DNA of 64,000 bases from an uncultured Wenzhouxiangella sp. (GCA_913057195.1 CAJXNL010000011.1:1-64000), one strand, 5' to 3'; shown: positions 40,037 to 49,612, counted from the first letter of the stretch. The notes: generated by a model from the letters alone, not told the origin. Translations and numbers: made by a program.

Positions 40037-41002
40037 ATGCGTCGAGTGATTGTTTGGATCAGCGTCACTTTGCTTGTGATTTTGCCCATGACTTTGGGTT
40101 TTGCTCAGACGGATGTCGACCCAGACCTGCCTGAGTATGAGCCGGTCTCAGGAATCTCGGGCAATTTGTCCTCGGTGGGTTCAGACACCCTGAACAATTT
40201 AATGACGCTGTGGGCAGAAGAATTTCAAAACATCTATCCCAATGTGAATATCCAGATTCAAGGCGCCGGCACATCCACTGCGCCGCCCGCCATGACCGAA
40301 GGGACGGCCAACTTTGGCCCAATGAGTCGGCGCCCGCGCCAAAATGAACAGCAGGCTTTTGAAGAGCGCCATGGCTATCCCCTGACAGTGGTCGGGGTGG
40401 GGGTGGACACGATCGCGGTCTTTGTCAACCGCGACAACCCCATCGAGGGCCTGACCATCGAACAGGTGGATGCCATCTTCTCAGCGACACGTCGCTGCGG
40501 GGGCGCTGAGGACATTCGCCGTTGGGGCCAGGTCGGACTCGAAGGCAGCTGGGCCAACCGTGACATCGCGCTGTATTCGAGAAACGCAGTCTCTGGCACC
40601 TATGGTTACTTCCGGCAGTTTGCGCTGTGTGATGGTGACTTTAAAAACTCGATCAATGAGCAGCCCGGTTCTGCCTCGGTGGTTCAAGGCGTTGCCGAGT
40701 CCATCAACGGCATCGGTTATACCGGCATCGGTTACGCCACATCGGGGGTTCGTGCAGTGCCCGTTGGCAACCCGCCGGTGGCACCGAGCAAAGAGAGTGC
40801 GGCATCGGGTGAGTATCCGCTGGCGCGCCTGCTTTACGTTACGGTCAACAAGCACCCCAATCGGCCATTGCCGCCTTTGGAGCGTGAGTTCTTCAAGATG
40901 GTGCTGTCCAAGCAAGGCCAGGAAGTGGTGGTGCGCGATGGCTACATCCCGCTGCCGGCAGAGGTTGTCAATCGCTTCCGGACCGCGCTTGAGCTTGACT
41001 GA
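40037..41002 (+). CDS. pstS: phosphate ABC transporter periplasmic binding protein PstS
   Basis: A 321-aa secreted phosphate-binding protein with a signal peptide (cleaved near GFAQ). The phosphate-binding motifs [29 protein letters not shown] and [12 protein letters not shown] are visible. It belongs to the larger PstS type lacking the E. coli SGAGA form. GGAG lies 8 nt before the ATG. It delivers phosphate to PstCA. Confidence 0.93.
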   Translation: MRRVIVWISVTLLVILPMTLGFAQTDVDPDLPEYEPVSGISGNLSSVGSDTLNNLMTLWAEEFQNIYPNVNIQIQGAGTSTAPPAMTEGTANFGPMSRRPRQNEQQAFEERHGYPLTVVGVGVDTIAVFVNRDNPIEGLTIEQVDAIFSATRRCGGAEDIRRWGQVGLEGSWANRDIALYSRNAVSGTYGYFRQFALCDGDFKNSINEQPGSASVVQGVAESINGIGYTGIGYATSGVRAVPVGNPPVAPSKESAASGEYPLARLLYVTVNKHPNRPLPPLEREFFKMVLSKQGQEVVVRDGYIPLPAEVVNRFRTALELD

Positions 41003-41035
41003 CTGACCGTTGCCAGATTGCGCTGATAGGTTGCC

Positions 41036-43333
41036 ATGAGCATCACCACCGACACCGACCCTCAGGCTGACCAGGCAGAATCGGCCCGGTTGAGGCACAG
41101 AAAACTGCGTGGCCTGCGCGACATCGGCACGCGGTTAATGGTCTCCACGGCAGGCTATGGGGTGGTGATTTCGCTGACGTTGATCTTTGTGTTTTTATTC
41201 ATCGAGGTGATGCCGCTGCTGCGCTCAGCCCAGCTTGGTGAAGTGGTCACCTACGCCACGCCGGCCACCGAACAAGCCAGTGATTCGCCCGAGACGCTGT
41301 ACCTGGCCAAGGAGCGGTATCAAGAGGCGGCGGTGCGCTTTCTTGATAATGGTCAGGTTGAGTTTTTTGAGCCGACGTCAGGTCAGATGCTGGCCAGTGA
41401 GGTCATTGAGACCGGTGATGCGGACATTGTCAGTTTTGCTCATGGCGAGCCGCGCACCCAAATGGCGGCCATTGGGCTGAATGATGGCACGGCGGTGATG
41501 GTCAAACACCACTATGAAATCACCTACCCAGACGATGTTCGAAAGGTCACCCCCAATCTTGAGTACCCCATGGGGCCCTCGCCCATGGTGCTCGATCCTG
41601 AGGGCTCGGCGCTGACCCACATTGCGATCCAAGAAGGCGAGCGCGGCATCACAGTGGTGGCGGTGACCGAGGATGATCGAATGTTGCTCAAGCGCTTTGT
41701 TGCGCGGACCTCCTTTCTCACCGGTGAGACTGAATACACTCCCACCGAAGCCGTCTTACCGCCCCCGCCGGCGACCATCAAAGCACTGCTTTTGGACATC
41801 ACTCAAGAGAACTTGCTGGTCATTGATCAAAACGAGGGAATGCATTATTACGATGTGCGCAATCCCAACCGCGCCGAGCGCCTAGACACGGCCCAACTTG
41901 TGTCGCCCGAAGCCGCTCAGGCGGGCATCGAAGTCACCGCAGCGGAGTATTTGCTGGGCACCGTATCGGTGATGGTGGGGCGCTCGGACGGCAGCTTAAG
42001 TCAGTACATGTTGGTGCGGGATGCGAATAACGTGGGCCGCATTGAGCGCATTCGAGAATTTGATTCGCACCCGGGCAGCATCACGCACATCTTTCCTGAG
42101 TTCACTCGAAAGGGATTTGTGGTGGGCGATGCCTCGGGACATTTGGGGATTCACTTCGCCACATCCAACAAGACGTTGCTCTTGGAGTCAGTTTTGCCAG
42201 GCGCGGTCGCTCGCGTGGCCGTGTCGCCCCGCAATGATGGGGTGATGTATACCGACACGGACGGTCAAATTCATTATCGAACGTTGAAAAACGCTCATCC
42301 CCAGTCATCGTTTCAAGCCCTGTGGCAAAAAGTCTGGTACGAGGGGCGAGATCAAGCAGAATACATTTGGCAGTCGTCATCGGCCACCGACGAGTTTGAG
42401 CCGAAGTTTTCGCTGATGCCGTTGACCTTGGGCACTTTAAAGGCCGCGTTTTATGCGATGTTGTTTGCCATGCCGCTGGCGATTTTTGGAGCGGTGTATA
42501 CCGCCTATTTCATGCATCCCACCATCCGCGGTTGGGTTAAACCTGTCATCGAGGTGATGGAGGCTTTGCCAACGGTCATTCTTGGCTTTTTGGCAGGTCT
42601 TTGGTTCGCGCCGTTTGTCGAAAATCACCTCCCTGCGATGTTTTCCATCCTGCTGGTGCTGCCTTTGGTCATGCTGCTGACCGCTTTGGGCTGGAGAGCG
42701 CTGCCTTTGTCAATTCGGCAAAGGGTGCCGGAGGGTTGGGAAGCGGTGCTGCTGGTGCCGGCCATCATCGGCGCGATTTGGGCCTGCGTGGCGTTGAGTC
42801 CCAGCGTCGAGGTGGCGTTTTTCGATGGCAGCATGCGTCAATGGTTTACGGATGTGGGCATCACCTATGATCAAAGAAACGCCATGGTGGTGGGCATTGC
42901 CATGGGCTTTGCGGTGATTCCCACGATTTTTTCAATTGCCGAAGACGCGGTATTTAATGTTCCCAAGCATCTGTCTCAAGGGTCGCTGGCACTGGGAGCG
43001 ACGCGGTGGCAGACCATGCTTGGGGTGGTGCTGTTGACCGCCAGCCCGGGGATATTTTCGGCGGTGATGATTGGATTTGGGCGAGCCGTTGGCGAAACCA
43101 TGATTGTGTTGATGGCCACTGGCAACAGCCCCGTCATGAATTTCAATATTTTTGAGGGCATGCGGACGCTCTCAGCCAACATCGCCGTCGAAATGCCCGA
43201 AGCGGCCGTCGGCGGCACGCACTACCGCTTGCTGTTCTTAGCAGCCCTGGTGCTGTTTGGTTTCACGTTTATTTTGAATACGATTGCTGAGGTGGTGCGT
43301 CAGCGATTGCGAACGCGTTACAGCTCACTGTGA
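41036..43333 (+). CDS. pstC: phosphate ABC transporter permease PstC (large form)
   Basis: A 765-aa permease, more than twice the E. coli length. After one transmembrane helix (about 42-64) comes a roughly 370-residue extracytoplasmic domain with repeated beta-strand motifs (for example DVRKVTPNLEYPMGPSPMVLDPEGSALTHIAI), propeller-like by eye. The standard permease core begins near residue 460 (LMPLTLGTLKAAFYAMLFAMPLAIFGAVYTA), with the EAA loop HLSQGSLALGATRWQTMLGVVL. Large PstC proteins are known in Pseudomonas and Oceanospirillales; the role of the extra domain is unclear. Confidence 0.92.
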   Translation: MSITTDTDPQADQAESARLRHRKLRGLRDIGTRLMVSTAGYGVVISLTLIFVFLFIEVMPLLRSAQLGEVVTYATPATEQASDSPETLYLAKERYQEAAVRFLDNGQVEFFEPTSGQMLASEVIETGDADIVSFAHGEPRTQMAAIGLNDGTAVMVKHHYEITYPDDVRKVTPNLEYPMGPSPMVLDPEGSALTHIAIQEGERGITVVAVTEDDRMLLKRFVARTSFLTGETEYTPTEAVLPPPPATIKALLLDITQENLLVIDQNEGMHYYDVRNPNRAERLDTAQLVSPEAAQAGIEVTAAEYLLGTVSVMVGRSDGSLSQYMLVRDANNVGRIERIREFDSHPGSITHIFPEFTRKGFVVGDASGHLGIHFATSNKTLLLESVLPGAVARVAVSPRNDGVMYTDTDGQIHYRTLKNAHPQSSFQALWQKVWYEGRDQAEYIWQSSSATDEFEPKFSLMPLTLGTLKAAFYAMLFAMPLAIFGAVYTAYFMHPTIRGWVKPVIEVMEALPTVILGFLAGLWFAPFVENHLPAMFSILLVLPLVMLLTALGWRALPLSIRQRVPEGWEAVLLVPAIIGAIWACVALSPSVEVAFFDGSMRQWFTDVGITYDQRNAMVVGIAMGFAVIPTIFSIAEDAVFNVPKHLSQGSLALGATRWQTMLGVVLLTASPGIFSAVMIGFGRAVGETMIVLMATGNSPVMNFNIFEGMRTLSANIAVEMPEAAVGGTHYRLLFLAALVLFGFTFILNTIAEVVRQRLRTRYSSL

Positions 43334-43353
43334 GGCCTTGAGGAGTCCATGTC

Positions 43354-45021
43354 GTGATCCGTCGATGGTTTAAAAGTGGTGACCCATGGATTTGGCTGAT
43401 CGGCGGCGCGGTCAGTCTCAGTGTGATCATGGTTGTGGGGCTGCTTTTGCTGATCGGCGTCCGTGGTTTGGGGCATTTTTGGCAGCCCCCTGTGGTGGAG
43501 GCGACCGTCACGGAGGCCTCGGGTCAAGAGCGCGAAATCTTGGGAACCATCCGAACGCTGGAGACGGTCTCGGCGCAGTCGGTTCGTGAGTCGGGCATTG
43601 ATGTGCCGGCCTCGCTCAATTTTGTTGAGCGGTATCTGTTTAAGCTGGGCAATCGGGACATCACGGGCCAAGACTTTGAATGGTTTGTGGCCGATAACCT
43701 TTCTGAATTCCGCTACCCCGCCGATGCCATCCAACTGGAGCGGCGAGAGTGGGGCGACTTTTTTGGCTACCTTCAAGCCATCAAAGAAAATGGCGAGGTC
43801 ATCGCCGAGGGCGAGGCGGCGTTTGAAGCGCTGCCCCCGCGGCTGGCCAGAGCCAATGCCATCATGGCTGAGATCAACCACCTCGAGCGTTACGAGATTG
43901 GGCAGATCAACAAAAACATCGAGCAACTCAGGCTTGAGCGACGTCGGATCGAACTGTCCGATGAGCTGACTGCCGCTGAAAAAGCCCAGGCATACGCAGA
44001 TATTGAGCAGCAAGTGGCCGGTTTTAACGCCGACTATGAGGTGCTGTTTTCGGAGTTGAACGAGGTTCGGGAGCGATCAATGCGTGATGCGTTGGTGGCG
44101 ACAACTTCGGATGGGCAGTCGGTCACCATTCCGCTGGCGCACGTGGTGCGCGCAACCCGCGCGAACACCATGGGAGTGACTGACAAGCTGATGGAATATG
44201 GCTCGCGCTTTTGGGGTTTTCTAAGTGAGTACCCGCGCGAGGCGAACACAGAAGGCGGAATTTTGCCTGCCATTTTTGGCACCGTGATGATGGTTATGAT
44301 CATGTCGATCGTGGTGACACCATTTGGTGTGTTGGCCGCCATTTACTTAAGAGAATATGCCCATCAGGGGCCCGTGACTCGGATGGTTCGGATATCGGTG
44401 AACAATTTGGCAGGCGTGCCATCCATTGTGTTCGGTGTATTTGGCCTTGGGTTTTTTGTGTATTTTTTTGGTGGGAACATCGATCAGATGTTCTATCCTG
44501 AGGCGTTGCCCGCGCCCACCTTTGGCTCGCCAGGATTGATCTGGGCCTCTCTCACACTGGCGCTTTTGACCTTGCCTGTGGTGATTGTGTCGACCGAAGA
44601 GGGTTTGACTCGGATTCCAAAGGCCATGCGTGAGGGGTCCTTGGCATTGGGTGCCACCAAATCAGAAACGCTGTGGCGAGTGATTGTGCCGGTGGCCACG
44701 CCGGCCATGATGACTGGCTTAATTTTGGCCGTGGCACGCGCGGCTGGCGAGGTCGCCCCATTGATGCTGGTTGGTGTGGTCAAACTGGCACCGAACTTGC
44801 CTGTTGACGGTGAATTTCCGTTCTTGCATCTTGAGCGGCGCATCATGCATTTGGGGTTCCACATTTATGATGTGGGTTTTCAAAGCCCCAATGTCGAGGC
44901 CGGCCGGCCTTTGGTCTACGCCACGGCAATGGTTTTGGTGGCGTTGATCCTTTTATTGAATCTCACCGCGATTGCGATTCGAAATCGGTTGCGTGAGCGT
45001 TACAAGAGCGACAGCGATTGA
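43354..45021 (+). CDS. pstA: phosphate ABC transporter permease PstA (large form)
   Basis: A 555-aa permease. The first membrane helix (about 9-35) is followed by a 240-residue periplasmic insertion containing coiled-coil-like NIEQLRLERRRIELSDELTAAEKAQAYADIEQQ, then the permease core from ILPAIFGTVMMVMIMSIVVTPFGVLAAIYL with EAA loop REGSLALGATKSETLWRVIVPVATPAMMTG. GTG 43354 has AGGAG 8 nt upstream; an ATG inside that gap is out of frame. It pairs with the enlarged PstC. Confidence 0.92.
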   Translation: MIRRWFKSGDPWIWLIGGAVSLSVIMVVGLLLLIGVRGLGHFWQPPVVEATVTEASGQEREILGTIRTLETVSAQSVRESGIDVPASLNFVERYLFKLGNRDITGQDFEWFVADNLSEFRYPADAIQLERREWGDFFGYLQAIKENGEVIAEGEAAFEALPPRLARANAIMAEINHLERYEIGQINKNIEQLRLERRRIELSDELTAAEKAQAYADIEQQVAGFNADYEVLFSELNEVRERSMRDALVATTSDGQSVTIPLAHVVRATRANTMGVTDKLMEYGSRFWGFLSEYPREANTEGGILPAIFGTVMMVMIMSIVVTPFGVLAAIYLREYAHQGPVTRMVRISVNNLAGVPSIVFGVFGLGFFVYFFGGNIDQMFYPEALPAPTFGSPGLIWASLTLALLTLPVVIVSTEEGLTRIPKAMREGSLALGATKSETLWRVIVPVATPAMMTGLILAVARAAGEVAPLMLVGVVKLAPNLPVDGEFPFLHLERRIMHLGFHIYDVGFQSPNVEAGRPLVYATAMVLVALILLLNLTAIAIRNRLRERYKSDSD

Positions 45022-45059
45022 GTCGCCATCGGCATATTTATTGAGGGCAGGACACGATC

Positions 45060-45881
45060 ATGGCAGGTAGTTTTAACCAAAATGCAGGGCTTGATGTCAA
45101 TCGCCCGCGGCTTAACCTTAATCACGAGAACATCTCCCTGGAGACGCGTGATCTCAATCTGTACTACGGATCAAGCCAAGCGCTCAAAAACATCACCATG
45201 CAAATTCCTTCTCAGCGGGTGACGGCATTTATTGGCCCCAGTGGCTGCGGGAAATCCACATTGCTTCGGTGCTTTAATCGGATGAATGACTTGGTCGACA
45301 CCTGCCGCATCGAGGGCACCATCAAGATCGAAGGCGAGGACATTTATAAGCCATCAATCGACGTTCCTGAGCTTCGACGGAAAGTGGGCATGGTGTTCCA
45401 AAAGCCCAATCCTTTCCCCAAGTCGATCTACGACAATGTGGCCTATGGTCTCCGGCTCCAGGGCATTAAATCAAAGCGCACACTCGATGAGGTGGTGGAA
45501 CGCTCCCTCAAACGCGCTGCGCTGTGGGATGAGGTCAAAGATCGGCTGGATGACAATGCATTTGGTTTATCTGGTGGCCAGCAGCAGCGTCTGGTCATTG
45601 CGCGGGCCATTGCCATTGAGCCTGAGGTTATTTTGCTCGACGAGCCTTGCTCTGCGCTTGATCCAATCTCAACGGCTAAAGTTGAAGAGCTGATCATTGA
45701 TCTCAAAGAATCGTATACCATTGTGATCGTGACGCACAATATGCAACAGGCCGCCCGCGTGTCAGATTTCACAGCCTACATGTATCTTGGAGAGCTGATA
45801 GAGTTTGACGACACGGCCAATCTGTTTACCAATCCCAGTCAGAAAGCGACGGAGGATTACATCACAGGTCGGTACGGTTAG
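45060..45881 (+). CDS. pstB: phosphate ABC transporter ATP-binding protein PstB
   Basis: A 273-aa ABC ATPase energising PstCA. Walker A is GPSGCGKST, the signature is LSGGQQQRL, Walker B is [15 protein letters not shown] and the H-loop is VTHNMQQA. The [15 protein letters not shown] start and the [23 protein letters not shown] end are typical of PstB. A polar extension of about 30 residues precedes the domain. Confidence 0.96.
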   Translation: MAGSFNQNAGLDVNRPRLNLNHENISLETRDLNLYYGSSQALKNITMQIPSQRVTAFIGPSGCGKSTLLRCFNRMNDLVDTCRIEGTIKIEGEDIYKPSIDVPELRRKVGMVFQKPNPFPKSIYDNVAYGLRLQGIKSKRTLDEVVERSLKRAALWDEVKDRLDDNAFGLSGGQQQRLVIARAIAIEPEVILLDEPCSALDPISTAKVEELIIDLKESYTIVIVTHNMQQAARVSDFTAYMYLGELIEFDDTANLFTNPSQKATEDYITGRYG

Positions 45882-45904
45882 GGGCTTGATAAGAAGGATA
45901 ATTC

Positions 45905-46621
45905 ATGGACGAGCACTTTCATCAGCATATCTCTCGCCAGTTTAACCAAGAGCTTGAAGACTTAAGAAAAGACGTGATGACAATGGGGGGGCTGGCCGAG
46001 CAGATGATCGCCGATGCCGTGTCTGCGCTGATTGACGGCGAGTCGGCTCGCGCTGAGCAGGTGATTGAAAATGATCACAAGGTCAATGAGATGGAAAAGC
46101 ACATTGACCAGCAGTGCATCCAGATTCTGGCGCGACGTCAACCCACTGCCAGCGATCTGCGCTTGGTTATGGCGATTATTAAGACGGTGAATGACCTGGA
46201 GCGTGTTGGTGACGAGGCGGAGCAAATCGCCAAGATGGCGATTCGCTTGGTCAGCCGTGATCGGCCACGGGGCAATTACCGTGAAATTGAGAGCATGGCG
46301 GGCCATGTGCGCGCGATGATTCGGGACGCGCTCAATGGTTTCGCCCGCCTTGAGCCAGAGGTGGCCATTGCACTGAAGCGTCAAGACGTCAAGGTGGATG
46401 CTGAATACGAAGCCATATTGCGCCAATACTACAGCTATCTGGTGGAAGAGCCGAGAAACACCAGCAGAGTGTTGGACTCGATTTGGGTCTCGCGCTCATT
46501 GGAGCGGATTGGTGATCATGCCAAAAACATTGGCGAGTACATCGTTTACATGGTCGAGGGCAAAGACATTCGCCGCGCCTCTGTTGAAGAAATTGAAGAA
46601 AGCCTCAGCGAGGCGGAATAG
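45905..46621 (+). CDS. phoU: phosphate signalling regulator PhoU
   Basis: A 238-aa all-helical protein with two PhoU repeats, each with an E/D-rich metal-binding motif (NDHKVNEMEKHIDQ, NDLERVGDEAEQIAKMA; SLERIGDHAKNIGEYIVY). It links the Pst transporter to PhoR, damping the Pho response at high phosphate. AAGGA lies 6 nt before the ATG. It is the last gene of the pho-pst block; a 17-bp tandem duplication begins 5 bp after its stop. Confidence 0.95.
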   Translation: MDEHFHQHISRQFNQELEDLRKDVMTMGGLAEQMIADAVSALIDGESARAEQVIENDHKVNEMEKHIDQQCIQILARRQPTASDLRLVMAIIKTVNDLERVGDEAEQIAKMAIRLVSRDRPRGNYREIESMAGHVRAMIRDALNGFARLEPEVAIALKRQDVKVDAEYEAILRQYYSYLVEEPRNTSRVLDSIWVSRSLERIGDHAKNIGEYIVYMVEGKDIRRASVEEIEESLSEAE

Positions 46622-46625
46622 GGCG

Positions 46626-46659
46626 AAAACCATGGGTGCTTAAAAACCATGGGTGCTTA
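46626..46659. repeat. two perfect tandem copies of a 17-bp unit
   Basis: AAAACCATGGGTGCTTA occurs at 46626-46642 and again at 46643-46659 without interruption. Each copy contains ATG-GGT-GCT followed by TAA formed with the next base, a four-codon reading frame ending in stop. It lies directly after phoU. Confidence 0.9.
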
Positions 46660-46686
46660 AGCGCCGCAGGTGTAGGTTTTTAGGCA

Positions 46687-46703
46687 TTCTCAGGTTTTGA
46701 GAA
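46687..46703 (+). repeat. short inverted repeat after phoU
   Basis: TTCTCA (46687-46692), loop GGTTT, TGAGAA (46698-46703). A 6-bp stem without a downstream T-run; at best a weak or Rho-assisted 3' end for the pho-pst transcript. Confidence 0.35.
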
Positions 46704-46720
46704 CGACCTTTGCTGAAATG

Positions 46721-46740
46721 CCATCATCAACCGATGATGG
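46721..46740 (+). promoter_or_regulatory. hairpin covering the ribosome site of the 52-aa peptide
   Basis: CCATCATC (46721-46728), loop AACC, GATGATGG (46733-46740): a perfect 8-bp hairpin. Its last two G are the first bases of the GGAG ribosome site (46739-46742) of the small ORF, so folding would partly hide the site. Confidence 0.55.
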
Positions 46741-46749
46741 AGATCAGCC

Positions 46750-46908
46750 ATGCCGCACCCACAAGCACACCGAAAAACCCGTTGGGCCGCCTCGCGCGCC
46801 GTTGTGACCAAGCGTTGGATTCAACGCGCCGCTAAAGAAACCCTGACTTTGGGGCTTTTGCTGATGACTCAGCTGAGCCTGGTGCTGGTGCTCAGCGTCG
46901 TCATTTGA
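46750..46908 (+). CDS. hypothetical 52-aa basic, tail-anchored-like membrane peptide
   Basis: The peptide has a strongly basic first half (HRKTRWAASRAVVTKRWIQRAAK) and a hydrophobic C-terminal stretch (TLGLLLMTQLSLVLVLSVVI) running to the stop codon. GGAG lies 7 nt before the ATG. No family is recognised. N-in topology with a C-terminal membrane anchor is likely from the charges. The tidy ribosome site and amphipathic composition support translation, but composition alone cannot prove it. Confidence 0.5.
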   Translation: MPHPQAHRKTRWAASRAVVTKRWIQRAAKETLTLGLLLMTQLSLVLVLSVVI

Positions 46909-46937
46909 GAACATCGACGTGCCTGCGGTGGCGGACC

Positions 46938-48467
46938 TTATGCCGCTGCACTCGCGAGTTTGCCGTCAACAGGTTGGGTCTTTTTAGTGGGGCCGTGGCG
47001 CAAGGCATCGCGCGTGGCATCAACAATCAGGTCAACCTCTTGAGAGGTGGTCGCAAACACCGGGGTGAATCGAAGTGAATTCTCGCCGCCGTGGATGACA
47101 TTGATGCCGTGAAGGCGCATGTATTCTTCGGTCGATCCAGCGCCGTAGGCTTTGTAAAGCTCGTGGTTCAGCTCCACAGAAAACAGCAGCCCCGTGCCCT
47201 GGACCGTCACGATGGCATCGCCCAGTTCAGATTGCAGTTGCTGGAATTTCTCCAGGAATTCTTCGCCTCTGGCAACGATATTGCGCCGAAGCTCGGGCGT
47301 GATGCTGTTTAACACCGTGGTGCCGACATCCAGCGCTTTGGGATTGGCGGTCATGGTGTTGCCGTAAATGCCTTTTCGATAAAGTGAGGCGGCGCGCTTG
47401 TTCATGGCCAAAACCGATAGGGGGTATTGACCTCCATTCAGCGCTTTTGAATAGGTTTCCATGTCGGGTTCGGGCAGGTTCTCAAAGCCCGGATAGTCAA
47501 CAATCGACAGCGCCCCGGTGGCCCTCAACCCGGCTTGGATAGAATCGATCAGCAACAGCGTGCCATGTGCGCGCGTGAGCGCGCGCGCTGCGCTGTAAAA
47601 CTCGGGCGTGATTGCAGCGCCTGGGTTGCCCTCACCCATGACCGGTTCCATGAAAAAGGCTTCGATAAAGACATGGTCTCGCTCGGCCTGCTCAAAGACG
47701 TCATACAGGGCCGCCACGTTGTTGGGCTCAACGGTCAGCAGGCTGTCTTGGTCTCGGTACGAGGCCAAATGCGCCATATAGGTGGGGCGGGTTGAGTCGG
47801 AGTAGCGAGCGGGACGATCGGTGCGGCCATGGAAGCCACCCGCCAGCGACAAATTTTTAATTCGATGGCCCGCTTTTGGCCCGGTGGGGTCGGTCATCTG
47901 TTTGGCATTGACATCCGCAATCCTTGCGCCCACCGACACCGACTCAGAACCCGAGTTCATGCACAAAAACTGAGAAAAGGGGCAGCCATGGGGCCGGGCG
48001 TGGCCCAGCTCACGCCGCAGCGCTTCGCTGAACCGCAAGTGTGAGAAGCTGGGCGTCATGATGTTGGCCATGACCTGTGACTGCGACATGGCCTGGATGA
48101 CCTGGTCGGGGGCATGGCCAAAGCCGAGCATGCCGTATCCGCCGGAATCATGTAAGACGCGGCCTTTGACTGTGATGATCCAGGGCCCTTTTGCCGCCAG
48201 AGCCACGTACGGCTTAACGGCATCGTTGGCATAGAAGTTGACAAAATCTGCTTGCAGCGTCTCTTTGATGGTGGCTTCATCTTGGGTCATCAGCTCGGGG
48301 TATGCGGATGACCAGCATTCGATGACCCCCACCGCACGGTCCACCGCTTCAACCAATTGGGGGTCGAGATCGGCAAAGCGCTCGATCACCTCGTCAGACA
48401 GGCCTTCAGTCAGCGCAGCGCCAGACTGCTGTCGCAAGACGTTGAGTTGATGGATGATTGTGCTCAT
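46938..48467 (-). CDS. class III PLP aminotransferase, substrate unknown
   Basis: A 509-aa fold-type I aminotransferase. A roughly 75-residue helical N-terminal region precedes the core, which has DSGGYGMLGFGHAPD, CMNSGSESVSVGARIAD, GGFHGRTDRPARYSDSTRP, LLIDSIQAGLRATGALSIVDYPGFE and the PLP-lysine segment ETYSKALNGGQYPLSVLAMNK. The Asp-x-x-Gln before the lysine is conserved (DSIQAG). It is longer than ornithine or GABA transaminases; lysine-6-aminotransferase-like or diamine enzymes are possibilities. GGAGG lies 9 nt before the ATG, and TGA-TAAAAT upstream is a promoter candidate. It is not in an operon that reveals the substrate. Confidence 0.8.
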   Translation of the reverse strand: MSTIIHQLNVLRQQSGAALTEGLSDEVIERFADLDPQLVEAVDRAVGVIECWSSAYPELMTQDEATIKETLQADFVNFYANDAVKPYVALAAKGPWIITVKGRVLHDSGGYGMLGFGHAPDQVIQAMSQSQVMANIMTPSFSHLRFSEALRRELGHARPHGCPFSQFLCMNSGSESVSVGARIADVNAKQMTDPTGPKAGHRIKNLSLAGGFHGRTDRPARYSDSTRPTYMAHLASYRDQDSLLTVEPNNVAALYDVFEQAERDHVFIEAFFMEPVMGEGNPGAAITPEFYSAARALTRAHGTLLLIDSIQAGLRATGALSIVDYPGFENLPEPDMETYSKALNGGQYPLSVLAMNKRAASLYRKGIYGNTMTANPKALDVGTTVLNSITPELRRNIVARGEEFLEKFQQLQSELGDAIVTVQGTGLLFSVELNHELYKAYGAGSTEEYMRLHGINVIHGGENSLRFTPVFATTSQEVDLIVDATRDALRHGPTKKTQPVDGKLASAAA

Positions 48468-48532
48468 CGTTAATGGCCTCCATGCCCGATATGCGGTTAT
48501 TTTATCAGGGTCGGGGTGAGAGAGCGTGCACC

Positions 48533-49612
48533 TTAAGCGCCGTGTTGAGCCAGGCCCCAGAGGACATGTTCTTTGACCAGGGTTGACGGGTGATCGAGCC
48601 GGGTTTTTAAAGCATCAATGACGGCGGTTGAAGTTGGCGCATTGCCCAGAGCGACGGCAATATTTCTCAGCCAGCGCTCGTGACCAATTCTCCGAATGGC
48701 GCTGCCCTCAGTGCGCTTGAGAAAGGTGTCCTCGTCCCAAGCAAACAGATCGATCAGCTGTCCGCTGTCGAGATCTTTCCTTGGCTTGAAATCATCCACT
48801 TTCGAAAACTGGGCATACCTATTCCAAGGGCACACGGCTTGGCAGTCGTCACACCCGTAGATTCGATTGCCCATGCTTGAGCGAAATTCTTCTGGAATCG
48901 CGCCTTTAAGTTCGATCGTCAGGTATGAGATGCAGCGCCGGGCATCGAGCTGATACGGCGCGGTGATGGCCTGAGTGGGGCAGACATCAATGCAGCGCCG
49001 GCATGATCCACAGTGATCAGCAACCGGCTGATCGGCCGGCAAATCGAGATCGGTGTAGATCTCGCCTAAGAAAAACCACGATCCGGCGTGGCGGTTGAGT
49101 AAGTTGGTGTGTTTGCCAATCCAGCCCAACCCAGCTTTTTCGGCCAGGGGCTTTTCCAGCACCGGCGCGGAGTCGGTGAACACCCGATAGCCATAGGACC
49201 CAACCTGCTCTTGGATGCGGTGGGCCAGTTGCTGGAGACGCTGGCGCATGACCTTGTGATAATCACGGCCCAAGGCATAGCGCGAGATGCAGGCCCGCTC
49301 GGGCGTTGCCAGTAACTCATCCACGGGCGTGGCGTCAGCGGGCAGGTAATCCATCCTGACAACAATCACCGAGCGAGTGTTGGGAATGAGCTGATCGGGC
49401 CGAGTCCGTTTTTCACCGTGTTTGGCCATCCAATCCATATCGCCGTGGCGGTTGTCTGCCAGCCAGGCCTCGAGACGCGCCTCATAGGCTGCCAAGTCGA
49501 TATCGCTGATGCCGACTTGGTTGAAGCCGAGCTCGGCCCCCAACCGTTTGATCTCAGTGACCAAAGCTGGGGCATCGACTGCCTCGGGCCTATAATGAGA
49601 TTGATGAGACAT
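48533..49612 (-). CDS. queG: epoxyqueuosine reductase QueG
   Basis: A 359-aa cobalamin- and Fe-S-dependent enzyme for the last step of queuosine synthesis in tRNA. It has the DUF1730 N-terminal domain (GFNQVGISDIDL, YALGRDYHKVMRQRL), two ferredoxin-type cluster motifs (CGSCRRCIDVCPTQAI; CDDCQAVCPWNRYAQFS) and a C-terminal HEAT-like region (IRRIGHERWLRNIAVALGNA). The start overlaps the divergent nnr start by 9 bp, as both ATGs are read from opposite strands. Confidence 0.95.
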   Translation of the reverse strand: MSHQSHYRPEAVDAPALVTEIKRLGAELGFNQVGISDIDLAAYEARLEAWLADNRHGDMDWMAKHGEKRTRPDQLIPNTRSVIVVRMDYLPADATPVDELLATPERACISRYALGRDYHKVMRQRLQQLAHRIQEQVGSYGYRVFTDSAPVLEKPLAEKAGLGWIGKHTNLLNRHAGSWFFLGEIYTDLDLPADQPVADHCGSCRRCIDVCPTQAITAPYQLDARRCISYLTIELKGAIPEEFRSSMGNRIYGCDDCQAVCPWNRYAQFSKVDDFKPRKDLDSGQLIDLFAWDEDTFLKRTEGSAIRRIGHERWLRNIAVALGNAPTSTAVIDALKTRLDHPSTLVKEHVLWGLAQHGA

